A DNA stretch of 64,000 bases from Marixanthomonas spongiae (GCF_003095375.1 NZ_QEHR01000004.1:62001-126000), one strand, 5' to 3'; counted from the first letter of the stretch, positions 1 to 8,596 are shown. The notes: generated by a model not told the origin, from the sequence alone. Numbers and translations are program-made.

Positions 1-431
1 AAGAGGTTCAGTTTAAACGGCAGGCTTATTCCGTGAATGATCATCCGTCGGGCGATGTATGGAAAATCAAATTCCTTTCCGTTGTGTGCACAGAGTACAT
101 GTTGCGGTTTATTAAAATGGGTTTGCAAAAGGGTTTTAAACTCCTTAAGCAATGTTGCTTCTTCTCCGTGAAAACTGGTTACCCGAAAGTTTCGGATATC
201 ACCTTTCATTTTAAAATACCCTACCGAAATGCACACTATCTTCCCAAACTCGGCCCAAATACCGGCACGGTCGTAAAATTCCTCAGGAGTGAAATCCTCT
301 TTGCGCTGGTAGCGGGTTTTTTGTTCATATAACTGTTTGGCAGTTTCGTCCAAATCATTGTAATCTGGATATTGCGGCACGGTTTCTATGTCCAGAAACA
401 GGACGTGCTCTGGGTTAATTCGTGTAAGCAT
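1..431 (-). CDS. PolB-like 3'-5' exonuclease, DEDD family (partial)
   Basis: The N-terminal 143 residues or so are in the window; the C-terminus runs off the left edge. The ExoI motif (D14-I-E16 in LFLDIETVP) and the ExoII motif (AHNGKEFDFPYI, with N and D) of RNase H-fold DEDD exonucleases are both visible. The arrangement resembles the predicted exonucleases related to the PolB proofreading domain. Family knowledge suggests 3'-end trimming of DNA or RNA, but no specific substrate is shown here. The ATG at 429-431 is the first start after in-frame stops. The ExoIII motif must lie outside the window. Confidence 0.85.
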   Translation of the reverse strand, partial: MLTRINPEHVLFLDIETVPQYPDYNDLDETAKQLYEQKTRYQRKEDFTPEEFYDRAGIWAEFGKIVCISVGYFKMKGDIRNFRVTSFHGEEATLLKEFKTLLQTHFNKPQHVLCAHNGKEFDFPYIARRMIIHGISLPFKLNL

Positions 432-477
432 ATTTCTGAAATTTTACAATCGGGGAGTGTTTAAAGCTACGAAAAAA

Positions 478-1617
478 TTACGAATCCTTGTTCAACATAC
501 GGTATGCTTCTTCCATATAGGTGTAAAAATCCTTTGTAAACGGATCGTCTTCTTTCTTGGCTCGGTGATGGCCCAAACGCACAATAATGACATCGTCTTC
601 GGGAACAACAATCACGTATTGTCCCAACATGCCTCGCATGGCAAATACATCCTTGCCCTCATGTTTATTGAGCCAAAAGCCATACCCATACTCCGGGCTT
701 TCCTCAAATCGTGGTTTAATAGATTTGGCCACAAAAGCCGAATCCAACAGTTGGTTGCCGTTCCACTTCCCAAAGTCTTTGTACAACTTGCCAAAACGGG
801 CAAAATCGCGGGCATTGCTACCTATGCAACAATAGGCTTTTACCAAGCGGTGCTCATCGTCATCTACTTGCCATAATGCCGGATTTTCGACGCCCAAAGG
901 TTGCCAGAAACTTTCCGAAAGATAGTTGGACAGTGGTTTTCCTACTGCTTTTTGAATGACCATCGCTAAGAGTTCGGTATCGCCACTCGAATATTTGAAT
1001 GAAGTGCCGGGCGTATCGACCACTTTTAAATTGAGGATGGTTTCGGCCAGGTTATCATCGTAATAGGCACGGGCCGTAACTCCAAAAGGATTTTTGTAGG
1101 ACTCGACCCAGTTTAATCCCGAAGCCATGGATGAGAGATCGCCCACCGTGAGCCCTGTGTTTTTATATTCAGGGTAAAAGTCGCTTACCGGTTGATTTAA
1201 GTTTTTAATATAACCCTCGTCAATCGCTTTTCCCAATAGTGCCGAAACCACGCTTTTGGCCATGGAAAACGAATTGGTCTGTGAGCTGTCGCTATACCCT
1301 TCGGCATAGTTTTCATACCAAATACTGTCGTTTTTAATAATGAGGAACGCTACGGTGCCCAGCTCCTTATTGGTTTCTTTCAATTTTTCGGTTGCTTTTG
1401 CCGTATTGTAGTCGTTTGCTTTTGGCCACGGCTGCGGATTGGTACTGGCCGGAATGGTGTCGCTTTCAAAATAATCGAAATCGTCAATAAAAGCCGTGGT
1501 ATGGCCAGTGAAATAGACTACACGGAGGCCTTTTAAAATGTAGTTGTAATCGGTTATGTACAAAAGCAATACGATTGTTGCAACAATGCCGAGTAGCCAA
1601 GCAAAGAATTTTTTCAT
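478..1617 (-). CDS. Serine hydrolase, beta-lactamase/class C family, membrane-anchored
   Basis: A 379-residue protein with one N-terminal hydrophobic helix (about residues 5-22), so the catalytic domain probably faces the periplasm. The penicillin-binding/class C motif S-x-x-K is present as S118-M-A-K121, followed by Y209-S-S211 in the place of the Y-x-N/S motif, and a late LGHH stretch in the place of the K/H-x-G motif. Family members are esterases, D-aminopeptidases or peptidoglycan-related hydrolases as well as beta-lactamases, so the substrate is open. It stands alone with its own TAnnTTTG element at 1640-1647. Confidence 0.85.
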   Translation of the reverse strand: MKKFFAWLLGIVATIVLLLYITDYNYILKGLRVVYFTGHTTAFIDDFDYFESDTIPASTNPQPWPKANDYNTAKATEKLKETNKELGTVAFLIIKNDSIWYENYAEGYSDSSQTNSFSMAKSVVSALLGKAIDEGYIKNLNQPVSDFYPEYKNTGLTVGDLSSMASGLNWVESYKNPFGVTARAYYDDNLAETILNLKVVDTPGTSFKYSSGDTELLAMVIQKAVGKPLSNYLSESFWQPLGVENPALWQVDDDEHRLVKAYCCIGSNARDFARFGKLYKDFGKWNGNQLLDSAFVAKSIKPRFEESPEYGYGFWLNKHEGKDVFAMRGMLGQYVIVVPEDDVIIVRLGHHRAKKEDDPFTKDFYTYMEEAYRMLNKDS

Positions 1618-1639
1618 TGAAATTAAATTTGGTTATTCC

Positions 1640-1647
1640 CAAATATA
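1640..1647 (-). promoter_or_regulatory. Bacteroidetes -7 element (TATATTTG) for the serine hydrolase gene
   Basis: Exact match to TAnnTTTG on the minus strand, 22 bases before the ATG at 1617. No convincing TTTG -33 partner was seen. Confidence 0.45.
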
Positions 1648-1691
1648 AATGAAAAAATGGTACTATTTAGACTGTTTTCAACTTACTTAAT

Positions 1692-2177
1692 TTAAAACAA
1701 CTCCCCTTGCTTAACGGGGCTTTCGTGTTGCAACAGCCACTTTTTACGATGCAGGCCACCTGCATATCCCGTTAATGAGCCATCACTGCCAATAACACGA
1801 TGACAGGGAATAATAATGGATATCGGGTTTTTGCCATTGGCCGAAGCCGCAGCACGAATCACTTTTGGGTCGCCCAAGGCATTGGCCATTTTTTGGTAAC
1901 TCGTGGTTTTGCCAAAAGGAATGGACTGTAACTGTTGCCACACTTTTTTCTGAAATTTCGTTCCGTTGGGGTTTAATGGGATATTAAACGTTTGCCTGGA
2001 GCCTTCAAAATATTCGGTGAGTTGCTCCATAGTTTTTTGAAGGGAATCGGGAAGCGTTTCTGAAATAGCTGTTTTTGAAACCTTCTCGTCATCAATAAAC
2101 ATCGCAGAAGCCAAACCCGAAGCATCGCCTATCAGTTCCATCCAGCCTATTGGGGTGTTTACATAAGCGGTTTTCAC
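1692..2177 (-). CDS. ogt: Methylated-DNA--[protein]-cysteine S-methyltransferase
   Basis: A 161-residue O6-alkylguanine-DNA alkyltransferase, which repairs O6-methylguanine by irreversible transfer of the alkyl group to its own cysteine. The active-site signature PCHRV is at residues 124-128 with nucleophile C125. The preceding helix-turn-helix region (FGKTTSYQKMANALG) and the asparagine hinge (ASANGKNP) are also clear. The start codon is GTG and overlaps the TGA of the upstream membrane protein gene by four bases (GTGA), so translation is probably coupled. Length and domain order are normal for the single-domain Ogt/Ada C-terminal type. Confidence 0.93.
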   Translation of the reverse strand: MKTAYVNTPIGWMELIGDASGLASAMFIDDEKVSKTAISETLPDSLQKTMEQLTEYFEGSRQTFNIPLNPNGTKFQKKVWQQLQSIPFGKTTSYQKMANALGDPKVIRAAASANGKNPISIIIPCHRVIGSDGSLTGYAGGLHRKKWLLQHESPVKQGELF

Positions 2178-3316
2178 GAGGGGTCTTGGTCTTTGGTCTT
2201 GCCTTGGTCTTGCTTGTAGTTTTTATCAGGAATGTCGTTCAGCTCAATGCCCATGCGTTTGGCGCGGCGTTCCCAGTTTTTTCGGGCTTGCACTTGCATA
2301 TCCTCGATAGCATCGCTTTCGTCCATGATTTCAAGGCCTAGAAGGGTTTCGATGATGTCTTCCATGGTGACCACGCCAATGGTATTCCCAAATTCATCTA
2401 CTACCGAAGCGATATGCACGCGTTGTTTAATGAACGTTTCAAACAAATCGGGTATGGGTTTATCGGCATCGACCACAAAAATATCGCGTTTGAGTTCCTG
2501 CAATTGCATTTCCCCGTGTTCTTCCACGATTTGCTCCAAAATATCGTCCCGCAACACAAAACCGGTTATGTTATGTGTTTTTTCACGATAGACCGGAATT
2601 CTGGAAAAGCGCAGGTTTTTATGATTGGAGTGAAATTCTTTCAGCGACATGTTCTCGTTTTCCAAGGTCACCACGGGAAAAGGCGTCATCACGTCTTTCG
2701 CCTTGACCGATTTAAATACCAATAGGTTTTTGATCACGGTGGTTTCGTTTTCTTCAAAAACACCTTCTTCTTCCGCAGCATCGGTTATGGCAATGAATTC
2801 TTCGCGGCTCATCGTACTCACGTGTGCTGATTTCCCGATTAAGCGCGTGGTAAGCATCAATAGCCATAAAATGCCGGTGTATTTAAGCGGAAATATGATA
2901 ATCTTTAAAAACTTGGCGGTAAAGTTCCCGAGGGATTTCCAGTAGGTGGCACCAATGGTTTTGGGTACTATTTCAGAAACCAATAAAATTAAAATCGTCA
3001 TAATGGCCGATATCAAACCTACAAAGTTGATTCCTAAAAAAGACATGCTGTATCCGCCTTCTACGGCGATAATTCCTGCTTGATTACCCACCAAAATCGC
3101 ACCAACCGTGTGGGCAATGGTATTGAGGGTTAAAATGGCAATGAGCGGTTTATCGATGTCTTTCTTAAAATTGGCCAAAGTCAAGGCGTAGGCTTTCCCT
3201 TCGTTTTTTTTCATTTTTATGTACGTAGGGGTAAAGCTCAACAATGCCGCCTCTAAAATGGAACATAAAAACGAGAAGAAAATAGAAAGTACCGCATACA
3301 GGATTAGTAATGTCAT
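2174..3316 (-). CDS. CNNM/CorC-type membrane protein with CBS pair
   Basis: A 380-residue protein with an N-terminal DUF21 transmembrane domain (hydrophobic helices within about residues 1-150) and a following CBS-domain pair, recognisable from VMTPFPVV near residue 210 and from VVDEFGNTIGVVTMEDIIE near 300. The family is linked to divalent-cation (magnesium or cobalt) transport; 'hemolysin' names for it are historical. The usual C-terminal CorC/HlyC domain is missing: after the CBS pair only a charged tail remains. This is not obviously GldE, which normally sits beside ssb or gldD. It is the first gene of a two-gene unit with ogt. Confidence 0.85.
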   Translation of the reverse strand: MTLLILYAVLSIFFSFLCSILEAALLSFTPTYIKMKKNEGKAYALTLANFKKDIDKPLIAILTLNTIAHTVGAILVGNQAGIIAVEGGYSMSFLGINFVGLISAIMTILILLVSEIVPKTIGATYWKSLGNFTAKFLKIIIFPLKYTGILWLLMLTTRLIGKSAHVSTMSREEFIAITDAAEEEGVFEENETTVIKNLLVFKSVKAKDVMTPFPVVTLENENMSLKEFHSNHKNLRFSRIPVYREKTHNITGFVLRDDILEQIVEEHGEMQLQELKRDIFVVDADKPIPDLFETFIKQRVHIASVVDEFGNTIGVVTMEDIIETLLGLEIMDESDAIEDMQVQARKNWERRAKRMGIELNDIPDKNYKQDQGKTKDQDPS

Positions 3317-3387
3317 TCCTTAAAGATAAATTTTGACTAAAATAAAAATTAAATGTCGATTTTTTTACAAGGTAATGTTAATAAGCA

Positions 3388-3415
3388 AAAAAAGGAGGCA
3401 TTTACGCCCCCTTTT
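3388..3415 (-). terminator. Rho-independent terminator after the 3448-3906 gene
   Basis: On the minus strand, an AAAAGGGGGC arm pairs with GCCTCCTTTT, with one G-U pair and a short loop, followed by a T run. It lies about 30 bases beyond the stop codon of the next gene upstream. Confidence 0.6.
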
Positions 3416-3447
3416 CCAAAACAACTAATCAATCACTACTAACTTAA

Positions 3448-3906
3448 CTACAATTGCTGTTTAATAATTTTTTCCCAATAATTGGCGCGGTTTAAACAAA
3501 CTTCGGCATCGGTGACGATCGAATCATCTTGTTCTTGGTAGAAAACAATCTCGTCTGTGGCCGAAGGGCTTTTCAGCTCCAAAGCTACGCGCGACAACGG
3601 TTGTTTGCGCTCTTTAAAGGTGGCGACGCGACACTCCTTAACAGTGTTTAAATCGACCGTTTTAAAGGTGTCTGCCAGTTTGTTTTTGTACGAAAACACC
3701 AATTTATGAACATTCTCGTCCAGACCGATGAGGGTGTTGCCAATCACTTCGGAAGTGTTTATTGATACCCCGTTTTGGGTAGACAGGCGTTGTAAGCTTT
3801 TTTTTAATCTTTTTTCAGTTGTACTGCTTTTTATGATTACGAATAAAATAGGCCCCATGAACAATAGCAATATGAAGAGCCCAATGAGGGTGGAACTTGT
3901 TTCCAT
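3448..3906 (-). CDS. Unrecognised protein with one N-terminal membrane helix
   Basis: 152 residues. A single hydrophobic segment spans about residues 7-27 (IGLFILLLFMGPILFVIIK) and is followed by a soluble, charged domain of about 120 residues. The region with VHKLVFSY and ALELKSPSATDEIVFYQ alternates like beta strands, and looks like a small PH-like or signalling domain, though this is only an impression. No catalytic motif is visible. The gene stands alone with its own terminator. I do not recognise the family. Confidence 0.6.
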   Translation of the reverse strand: METSSTLIGLFILLLFMGPILFVIIKSSTTEKRLKKSLQRLSTQNGVSINTSEVIGNTLIGLDENVHKLVFSYKNKLADTFKTVDLNTVKECRVATFKERKQPLSRVALELKSPSATDEIVFYQEQDDSIVTDAEVCLNRANYWEKIIKQQL

Positions 3907-4031
3907 TTTTTTTAAATTTTTGAATTGATTTTCAGTGAAATAAGACGTGTGTGAAAAGAACTAAACACGCATTGCCTGAACTAATTACAATTAATTAGCC
4001 TGGCTTAGTATCGTTTCAGAAAAAGAAACGT

Positions 4032-4391
4032 TCACCAAAAAAAATGGAAAGGGAACAACTGCTGTTCCAGTTGTTTTTTTACATCCCTAAAGTGCAATGA
4101 CGTTGCCGCTGTTACAGACGGAATGTAATACGCTACCGCATCATTTGCAGCAGCTTTAGTATAAAAAAGAGGGAGCGGATAAACAGGTTCATCCGTTTGT
4201 TCATAGGAAACCGTTATTTCTGCAACCTCTTCAAAAAACTGTTGTTTGGAAGAATTTTCAACGCTATAACTTGTGCTATTTGTACTGTTTGTTGCAACCT
4301 GTGTGTTAGGAGCAGCAAACGTTTGGCCCGAAACCAAAAAGAGGCTGAGCACCAAAAAGAAGTTAGCGATATGCGTTTTAAATGGTTTCAC
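4032..4391 (-). CDS. Small secreted protein of unknown function
   Basis: 119 residues with a clear N-terminal signal peptide (basic KPFKTH, hydrophobic core FFLVLSLFLVSG, predicted cleavage after QTFA at about residue 27). The mature part is short, rich in Asn, Ser and Thr, and has no motif I know. The reading frame begins with GTG, and a perfect TAnnTTTG element ends only four bases upstream of it, so the mRNA may have almost no leader. No ATG occurs before the signal peptide. Confidence 0.5.
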   Translation of the reverse strand: MKPFKTHIANFFLVLSLFLVSGQTFAAPNTQVATNSTNSTSYSVENSSKQQFFEEVAEITVSYEQTDEPVYPLPLFYTKAAANDAVAYYIPSVTAATSLHFRDVKKQLEQQLFPFHFFW

Positions 4392-4395
4392 AAAG

Positions 4396-4403
4396 CAAAG
4401 GTA
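4396..4403 (-). promoter_or_regulatory. Bacteroidetes -7 element (TACCTTTG) abutting a GTG start
   Basis: Exact TAnnTTTG on the minus strand; four bases (CTTT) separate it from the GTG start at 4391. This predicts transcription starting at or next to the start codon. Confidence 0.4.
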
Positions 4404-4464
4404 TGCACAAATTGAATTCGTTGTTCTAAAATTGTATTAAAATTTAGATGGTCTTGGTTTTATA

Positions 4465-4491
4465 CCTGCAAGGTTTTGAAAACCTTGCAGG
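4465..4491. terminator. Palindrome/hairpin, CCTnCAnGGTTTT family, after hemB
   Basis: A 13-base arm CCTGCAAGGTTTT (4465-4477), one central base, then its perfect complement (4479-4491). It begins five bases beyond the hemB stop. The same design recurs at 7257, 19154 and 29127 with compensated changes in the stem. Likely a bidirectional terminator or a dispersed repeat serving as one. Confidence 0.7.
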
Positions 4492-4496
4492 ATATG

Positions 4497-5486
4497 TTAA
4501 CTGATTAATTTTACCACATCCTTAGCAAAATAGCTTGCTATCAAGCTTGCACCGGCTCTTTTTATGGCGGTAATTTGTTCCAACACAACGGCATCATGGT
4601 CTAGCCAACCTTTTTCTGCGGCGGCTTTGATCATGGCATATTCACCGCTTACCTGATACACGGCAACCGGTACATTGACCGCATTGCGGATGTCGCGAAC
4701 AATATCCAAATAGCACAATCCCGGTTTTACCATGACAATGTCGGCGCCTTCTTCAATGTCCATTAGTGTTTCTTTAATGGCCTCTTCGCGGTTGGCGTAA
4801 TCCATTTGATAGGAGCTTTTATTTTTAGGCACGTCTTTTTCGTCCACTGGAGCAGAATCCAACGCATCGCGGAACGGCCCATAAAACGCAGAAGCGTATT
4901 TGGCACTGTAACTCATAATTCCTGTATCGTGAAAACCTTCATCCTCTAATAGTGTCCGCATTTCAAAAATACGGCCGTCCATCATATCGCTGGGCGCCAC
5001 AAAATCTGCTCCTGCTTTGGCGTGCGATAAGGCCATTTCGGCGAGCACGGCGGAAGAATCATCATTCAATATTTTCCCTTCGGAAACAATCCCATCATGA
5101 CCAAAAATGGAATAGGGGTCCAAGGCTACATCGGTCATTACGAGCATTTCTGGCACCGCATCTTTTACGGTTTTAATGGCGCGTTGCATTAACCCTTCGG
5201 CATTCAAAGCTTCGGTCCCGCTATTGTCTTTTAGGTTTTCGGGTACTTTTACAAAAAGCAAAACCGATTTCAGCCCTAAGCTCCATAGTTCTTTTACTTC
5301 TTTTGCCAATAAATCCAGGCTGTATCGGTAATAATTGGGCATCGAAGCGATTTCTTCTTTTACGCCTTTTCCTTCCACTACAAAGAGTGGCACCAAAAAA
5401 TCATTTGGAGAAAGGGTGGTTTCCCGTACTAAACTTCTAATGGCTTCGGTGGTTCGTAATCGACGGTTTCTTCGTAATGGATACAT
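4497..5486 (-). CDS. hemB: Delta-aminolevulinic acid dehydratase (porphobilinogen synthase)
   Basis: Condenses two 5-aminolevulinate molecules to porphobilinogen in tetrapyrrole synthesis, in the cytoplasm. About 329 residues from the ATG at 5486. Two active-site lysines are visible: one in SYSAKYASAFYGPF and the Schiff-base lysine in IVMVKPGLCYLDI. The metal-site segment reads DVALDPYSIFGHDG, with Ala and Asp where zinc-dependent enzymes have cysteines, so this is the cysteine-free, magnesium-type class. Upstream lies a short low-complexity array (5492-5535). A perfect hairpin follows the stop. Confidence 0.95.
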   Translation of the reverse strand: MYPLRRNRRLRTTEAIRSLVRETTLSPNDFLVPLFVVEGKGVKEEIASMPNYYRYSLDLLAKEVKELWSLGLKSVLLFVKVPENLKDNSGTEALNAEGLMQRAIKTVKDAVPEMLVMTDVALDPYSIFGHDGIVSEGKILNDDSSAVLAEMALSHAKAGADFVAPSDMMDGRIFEMRTLLEDEGFHDTGIMSYSAKYASAFYGPFRDALDSAPVDEKDVPKNKSSYQMDYANREEAIKETLMDIEEGADIVMVKPGLCYLDIVRDIRNAVNVPVAVYQVSGEYAMIKAAAEKGWLDHDAVVLEQITAIKRAGASLIASYFAKDVVKLIS

Positions 5487-5491
5487 ATTCA

Positions 5492-5535
5492 AGTTATGAG
5501 TTTTGAGTTTTGAGTTATGAGTTTTGAGTTCACGA
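5492..5535. repeat. Low-complexity tandem array of GAGTTWTGAGTTTT-like units
   Basis: Between hemB and the flippase gene, the motif 'gagtt(a/t)tga' recurs about five times in tandem with small changes. It resembles in style, but not in exact sequence, the AATTCAGAATT arrays that flank the IVP gene at 9480-9890. It may be a scar or a slippage-generated repeat. Confidence 0.6.
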
Positions 5536-5595
5536 GTTTTTCAGTTGGACTCAAGTTATTAAACTATATTATTTCAGTATGTTTGGCAGCTATAG

Positions 5596-7056
5596 TTACC
5601 GTTTAAGAATGTTGCTAATTTCCCTTCTTTCAGAAAAGAAAATCAAGAGCAAAAATACCAATAATAAGGCAGTACCAATGAGCAAATCGCCTTTAAATAC
5701 ATAGAAGGAAAGCACCGAAAAACCAGTTGCAAGCAATACGTAGCCTCCTATTCGTTTTACATCGTAGGGAACAGCATATTTGCGTTGCCCAAAATAATAC
5801 GAAAGCACCATCATACTTCCGTAGGCCGCCAAGGTCGCAATGGCCGAACCTTGATAACTAATTATCGGGATTAACGCAAAGTTTACCCCTAAAGTAATCA
5901 AGGCCCCAAAAACCGAAATATACGCGCCAAACTTGGTGCGGTCGGTCACTTTGTACCAAACGGACAGGTTATGGTAAATACCCAAAAACAGGTTTGCCAA
6001 TAAAATAAGTGGGACGACGGAAAGCGCTTCCCAATATTCAGACTTCGGGATTAAAATGCGTTTAAAAACATCGATATAGACAATAACAAATAGCAGAATG
6101 ATGCTTCCAAAAATGGAGAAATATTTGGTAATGGTCGCATAGGTCTGTTTCGCATTTTTACTTTGCGCATGATTGAAAAAAAACGGCTCAATCCCCAAAC
6201 GGAAGGCAGTGGCGAAAAGCGTCATAAAAACGCCTAATTTATAACAAGCGGCATAGACGCCAACTTCGGCTTCGGCGATGTTTTCTGGTAATAGGTATTT
6301 CAGCAAAATTTTATCGAAGGCTTCGTTTATGGAGAAAGCAATGCCCGCAACGAGAACCGGGAAAGCGTATTTAAACATACCTTTCCAAATGGTTTTACTA
6401 AAACCAAAGCCTATTTTAATGTACAACGGAAGCAGCACCGCCAAGGTAATGGCACTGGCGATTAAATTGGCGATAAATACATAAGCCACTTTATTTTCCT
6501 CGGAATACATTGCGCTCCAGAACGAATCGGGACTGTTTTCGGCCCAACCGGGAAGCACCAGAAAGAAAAAAAGGTTAAACCCTAAATTGACGCAAACGTT
6601 AAAGATTTTAATGACGGCATATTTCATCGGTTTTTCGTTGGCACGGTACCAAACAAAAGGCAAAACCGCTAAGGCATCCAATGCCAGAATCAGTAGGCCG
6701 TAGGTAACATATTCGGCTTTAAACTCTAAAAATGTTGCCAACGCATCATCAAAAAGCAAGGTAACGGTCAAAAACAAAACCGTGGAAACGGTAAGCGAGG
6801 TCAAAGCGGTGGATTGGACTTGGTTTTTTTGGTCTGCATGCTTATTGACAAACCGAAAAAAAGCGGTTTCCATTCCGTAGGAAAGCAAGACGTTCCCCAA
6901 AATTAAAAACGCCATTAGCGATGCGTAAATCCCGTATTGTTCCGTTCCTAACACCGAAACATATAAAGGGACCAAAACGATTGCCAAGGCCCTTGGAAGG
7001 ACGGTGGCCAGTCCGTAAACAAAAGTTTGCTTAAATAGTTTTTTAAAAACGCTCAA
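5596..7056 (-). CDS. Polysaccharide flippase, MATE/MOP superfamily (Wzx-like)
   Basis: A 486-residue protein made almost entirely of hydrophobic helices (about 12-14), with the family-typical opening FVYGLATVLPRALAIVLVPLYVSVLGTEQYG. Proteins of this type move lipid-linked glycans across the inner membrane. It is about 20 kb from the main polysaccharide locus, lies just upstream of hemB, and is followed at its 3' end by the low-complexity array. The second flippase in this window (46794-48104) is much more AT-rich, so the two probably serve different glycans. Confidence 0.85.
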   Translation of the reverse strand: MSVFKKLFKQTFVYGLATVLPRALAIVLVPLYVSVLGTEQYGIYASLMAFLILGNVLLSYGMETAFFRFVNKHADQKNQVQSTALTSLTVSTVLFLTVTLLFDDALATFLEFKAEYVTYGLLILALDALAVLPFVWYRANEKPMKYAVIKIFNVCVNLGFNLFFFLVLPGWAENSPDSFWSAMYSEENKVAYVFIANLIASAITLAVLLPLYIKIGFGFSKTIWKGMFKYAFPVLVAGIAFSINEAFDKILLKYLLPENIAEAEVGVYAACYKLGVFMTLFATAFRLGIEPFFFNHAQSKNAKQTYATITKYFSIFGSIILLFVIVYIDVFKRILIPKSEYWEALSVVPLILLANLFLGIYHNLSVWYKVTDRTKFGAYISVFGALITLGVNFALIPIISYQGSAIATLAAYGSMMVLSYYFGQRKYAVPYDVKRIGGYVLLATGFSVLSFYVFKGDLLIGTALLLVFLLLIFFSERREISNILKR

Positions 7057-7256
7057 TCTATTCTGTTTTGAAGCGTAAAAGTATTGAAATTATAGCAACA
7101 CACTGGTTTTGAAAAGATAAATTAGCTGACCTGTTATGGTTAAATATACTATCCACTATTTAAGTTTTTATACTAGAACCTTAACTAAAAACTTTATAAG
7201 TTAAGTTTTTTGGTTAATTCCTTAACTTAAAATAACAGGAATAAAGTAAAAATAAA

Positions 7257-7287
7257 CCTCACAGGTCCTGAAGACCTGTGAGGTTTT
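7257..7287. terminator. Hairpin terminator, CCTCACAGGTC arms
   Basis: Arms CCTCACAGGTC (7257-7267) and its perfect complement (7273-7283), loop CTGAA, then TTTT on the plus strand; AAACC precedes it, giving a T-rich tail on the minus strand. It sits 25 bases beyond the stop of the lipoprotein gene ending at 7309 and belongs to the family seen at 4465, 19154 and 29127. Confidence 0.65.
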
Positions 7288-7308
7288 AACACAGCAGATT
7301 TATTAAAT

Positions 7309-7827
7309 TTAATTATCTGACGTTGTGTTGCTCTGTGGATACGCAAGCATTTCTTTTTTACGGATATCGGTTATCTTAAAATATTCCGTGCTTCCGTTTT
7401 GCTCATAACTCACAACGGCTTCGTTGTCTGCTAAATTGAAAGGAAATGGTTCTGGCGGGGTGTTCTGCGCTTCTTTTCTTGGATCGCTGTCCATCACAAT
7501 ATCACGGTTTGTTTTATTTTTAAAATAACCAATGTAATGCTTTTTCGCTTGAGGGGAATTTTTTGCTTTTTCGGATTTGTTTCTGAAGAAAATACTGTCG
7601 ATCACCACATCTTCCTCCATATTTTTAAAAGTGATGTGCACGTTCGTTCCAGAACCACCTTCTTTAACACCGGCAACCCAATCTTGGTAAAAGACATCAT
7701 CAATACTAAACGGAGCGTTCTGGGTAAGTTTATAGGAATTCGTTTGGCTGCTGCCACAGTTTGAAAAACTAAAGAAGATAAACGAAGTGGTTGCGAGAAG
7801 CAGTATGTTTTTTATTGGTTTCATCAT
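7309..7827 (-). CDS. Lipoprotein of unknown function
   Basis: 172 residues. The N-terminus is a type II signal peptide ending in the lipobox FSNC with acylated C24, so the mature protein is membrane-anchored. There is no acidic surface-export signal after the cysteine (GSSQTN follows), so it probably faces the periplasm. The body has a beta-rich look (VHITFKNMEEDVVIDSIFFRNK) and no motif I recognise. It stands alone, with a terminator on its 3' side. Confidence 0.7.
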   Translation of the reverse strand: MMKPIKNILLLATTSFIFFSFSNCGSSQTNSYKLTQNAPFSIDDVFYQDWVAGVKEGGSGTNVHITFKNMEEDVVIDSIFFRNKSEKAKNSPQAKKHYIGYFKNKTNRDIVMDSDPRKEAQNTPPEPFPFNLADNEAVVSYEQNGSTEYFKITDIRKKEMLAYPQSNTTSDN

Positions 7828-7903
7828 GTTGTGTGCCTTGTTTTTCGGTAGGTAATTTACTGTTTTCTTTTGGTATTGGCAATTGGTCTTTTGTTTTTGC
7901 CTA

Positions 7904-7926
7904 CCAGATTCTGAAAACCTTTCTGG
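7904..7926. repeat. Degenerate copy of the 3'-end palindrome
   Basis: Arms CCAGA (7904-7908) and TCTGG (7922-7926) enclose GAAAACCTT, echoing the core of the perfect palindromes at 4465 and 29127. It lies just beyond the stop of the outer-membrane gene. Weak by itself. Confidence 0.35.
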
Positions 7927-7932
7927 ATATAT

Positions 7933-8472
7933 TTATAACTTATAGCCAAAACCAATAAATACCGTTGCCCCATCTGCCGCTGTTGCATCCACTGTTACAT
8001 TATGTGCTTTAAAATATGGAATGGTGAGTTTTACCATCCAATGTTCAGAAAAATTATAATTGCTGCCAATCCCTACGTTAAAGACCGTCAACGCACTGTT
8101 TTCAACATATCCGCGGGTCAGGTCCTCAAATCCATAGCCGTAACCTATTTGGGCGAACGCATTGAACTTGTTTTTATTGAACACATAATATTGCATCGAT
8201 GGGACTACGCCATACGAATGGATGGTCGTTCCGCTATCGTTTTTTAAAACCGTATTGTTGGTGGTAAAAAAACTGATACCTGCGGAAAGTTTAGGAAGAA
8301 TGAAAAACTCAGCTGTTACCAATCCCATCAATCCTAAATCGTCCGGGCCGTCTTGTGTAATAAACGGAGCGCCTTGGATGGAAAGGGAAATATCGCCTTT
8401 TTCATATTGTGAATACGCTGAAGTAAAAGCAATGAAAAACAGGAAAGAAGTGAGTAGTTTTTGAGATTTCAT
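7933..8472 (-). CDS. Outer-membrane beta-barrel protein
   Basis: 179 residues from the ATG at 8472, chosen because a signal peptide starts there (KSQKLLTSFLFFIAFTSAYSQ, cleavage about residue 22). The rest alternates polar and aromatic residues as in porin-like barrels and ends in VFIGFGYKL, a typical outer-membrane C-terminus. Segments such as MQYYVFNKNKFNAFAQIGYGYGF look like adjacent strands. Likely a small 8-stranded barrel of the OmpW/OmpX-like sort; no ligand can be inferred. Confidence 0.8.
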   Translation of the reverse strand: MKSQKLLTSFLFFIAFTSAYSQYEKGDISLSIQGAPFITQDGPDDLGLMGLVTAEFFILPKLSAGISFFTTNNTVLKNDSGTTIHSYGVVPSMQYYVFNKNKFNAFAQIGYGYGFEDLTRGYVENSALTVFNVGIGSNYNFSEHWMVKLTIPYFKAHNVTVDATAADGATVFIGFGYKL

Positions 8473-8540
8473 AAGAGTTGGATTAGTTGTTTTCTCAAAA
8501 CTATCAAATAATATTCCACTATTAGAAAATGGCATAAACA

Positions 8541-8575
8541 AAAAAAGCCTTCCGAAAGAAACGGAAGACTTTTTT
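8541..8575 (-). terminator. Rho-independent terminator of the ATP synthase operon
   Basis: Arms AAAAAAGCCTTCCG (8541-8554) and CGGAAGACTTTTTT (8562-8575) around a 7-base loop, with one mismatch. On the minus strand it ends in a long T run and lies 21 bases beyond the atpG stop. Confidence 0.8.
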
Positions 8576-8596
8576 GCACTAAGTAGGTATTATATT

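Noticed and set aside
2174-3316. Calling the CNNM-like protein a hemolysin or GldE
   Set aside because: It has the DUF21-CBS architecture of ion transporters; gld gene neighbours are not present, and there is no toxin feature.
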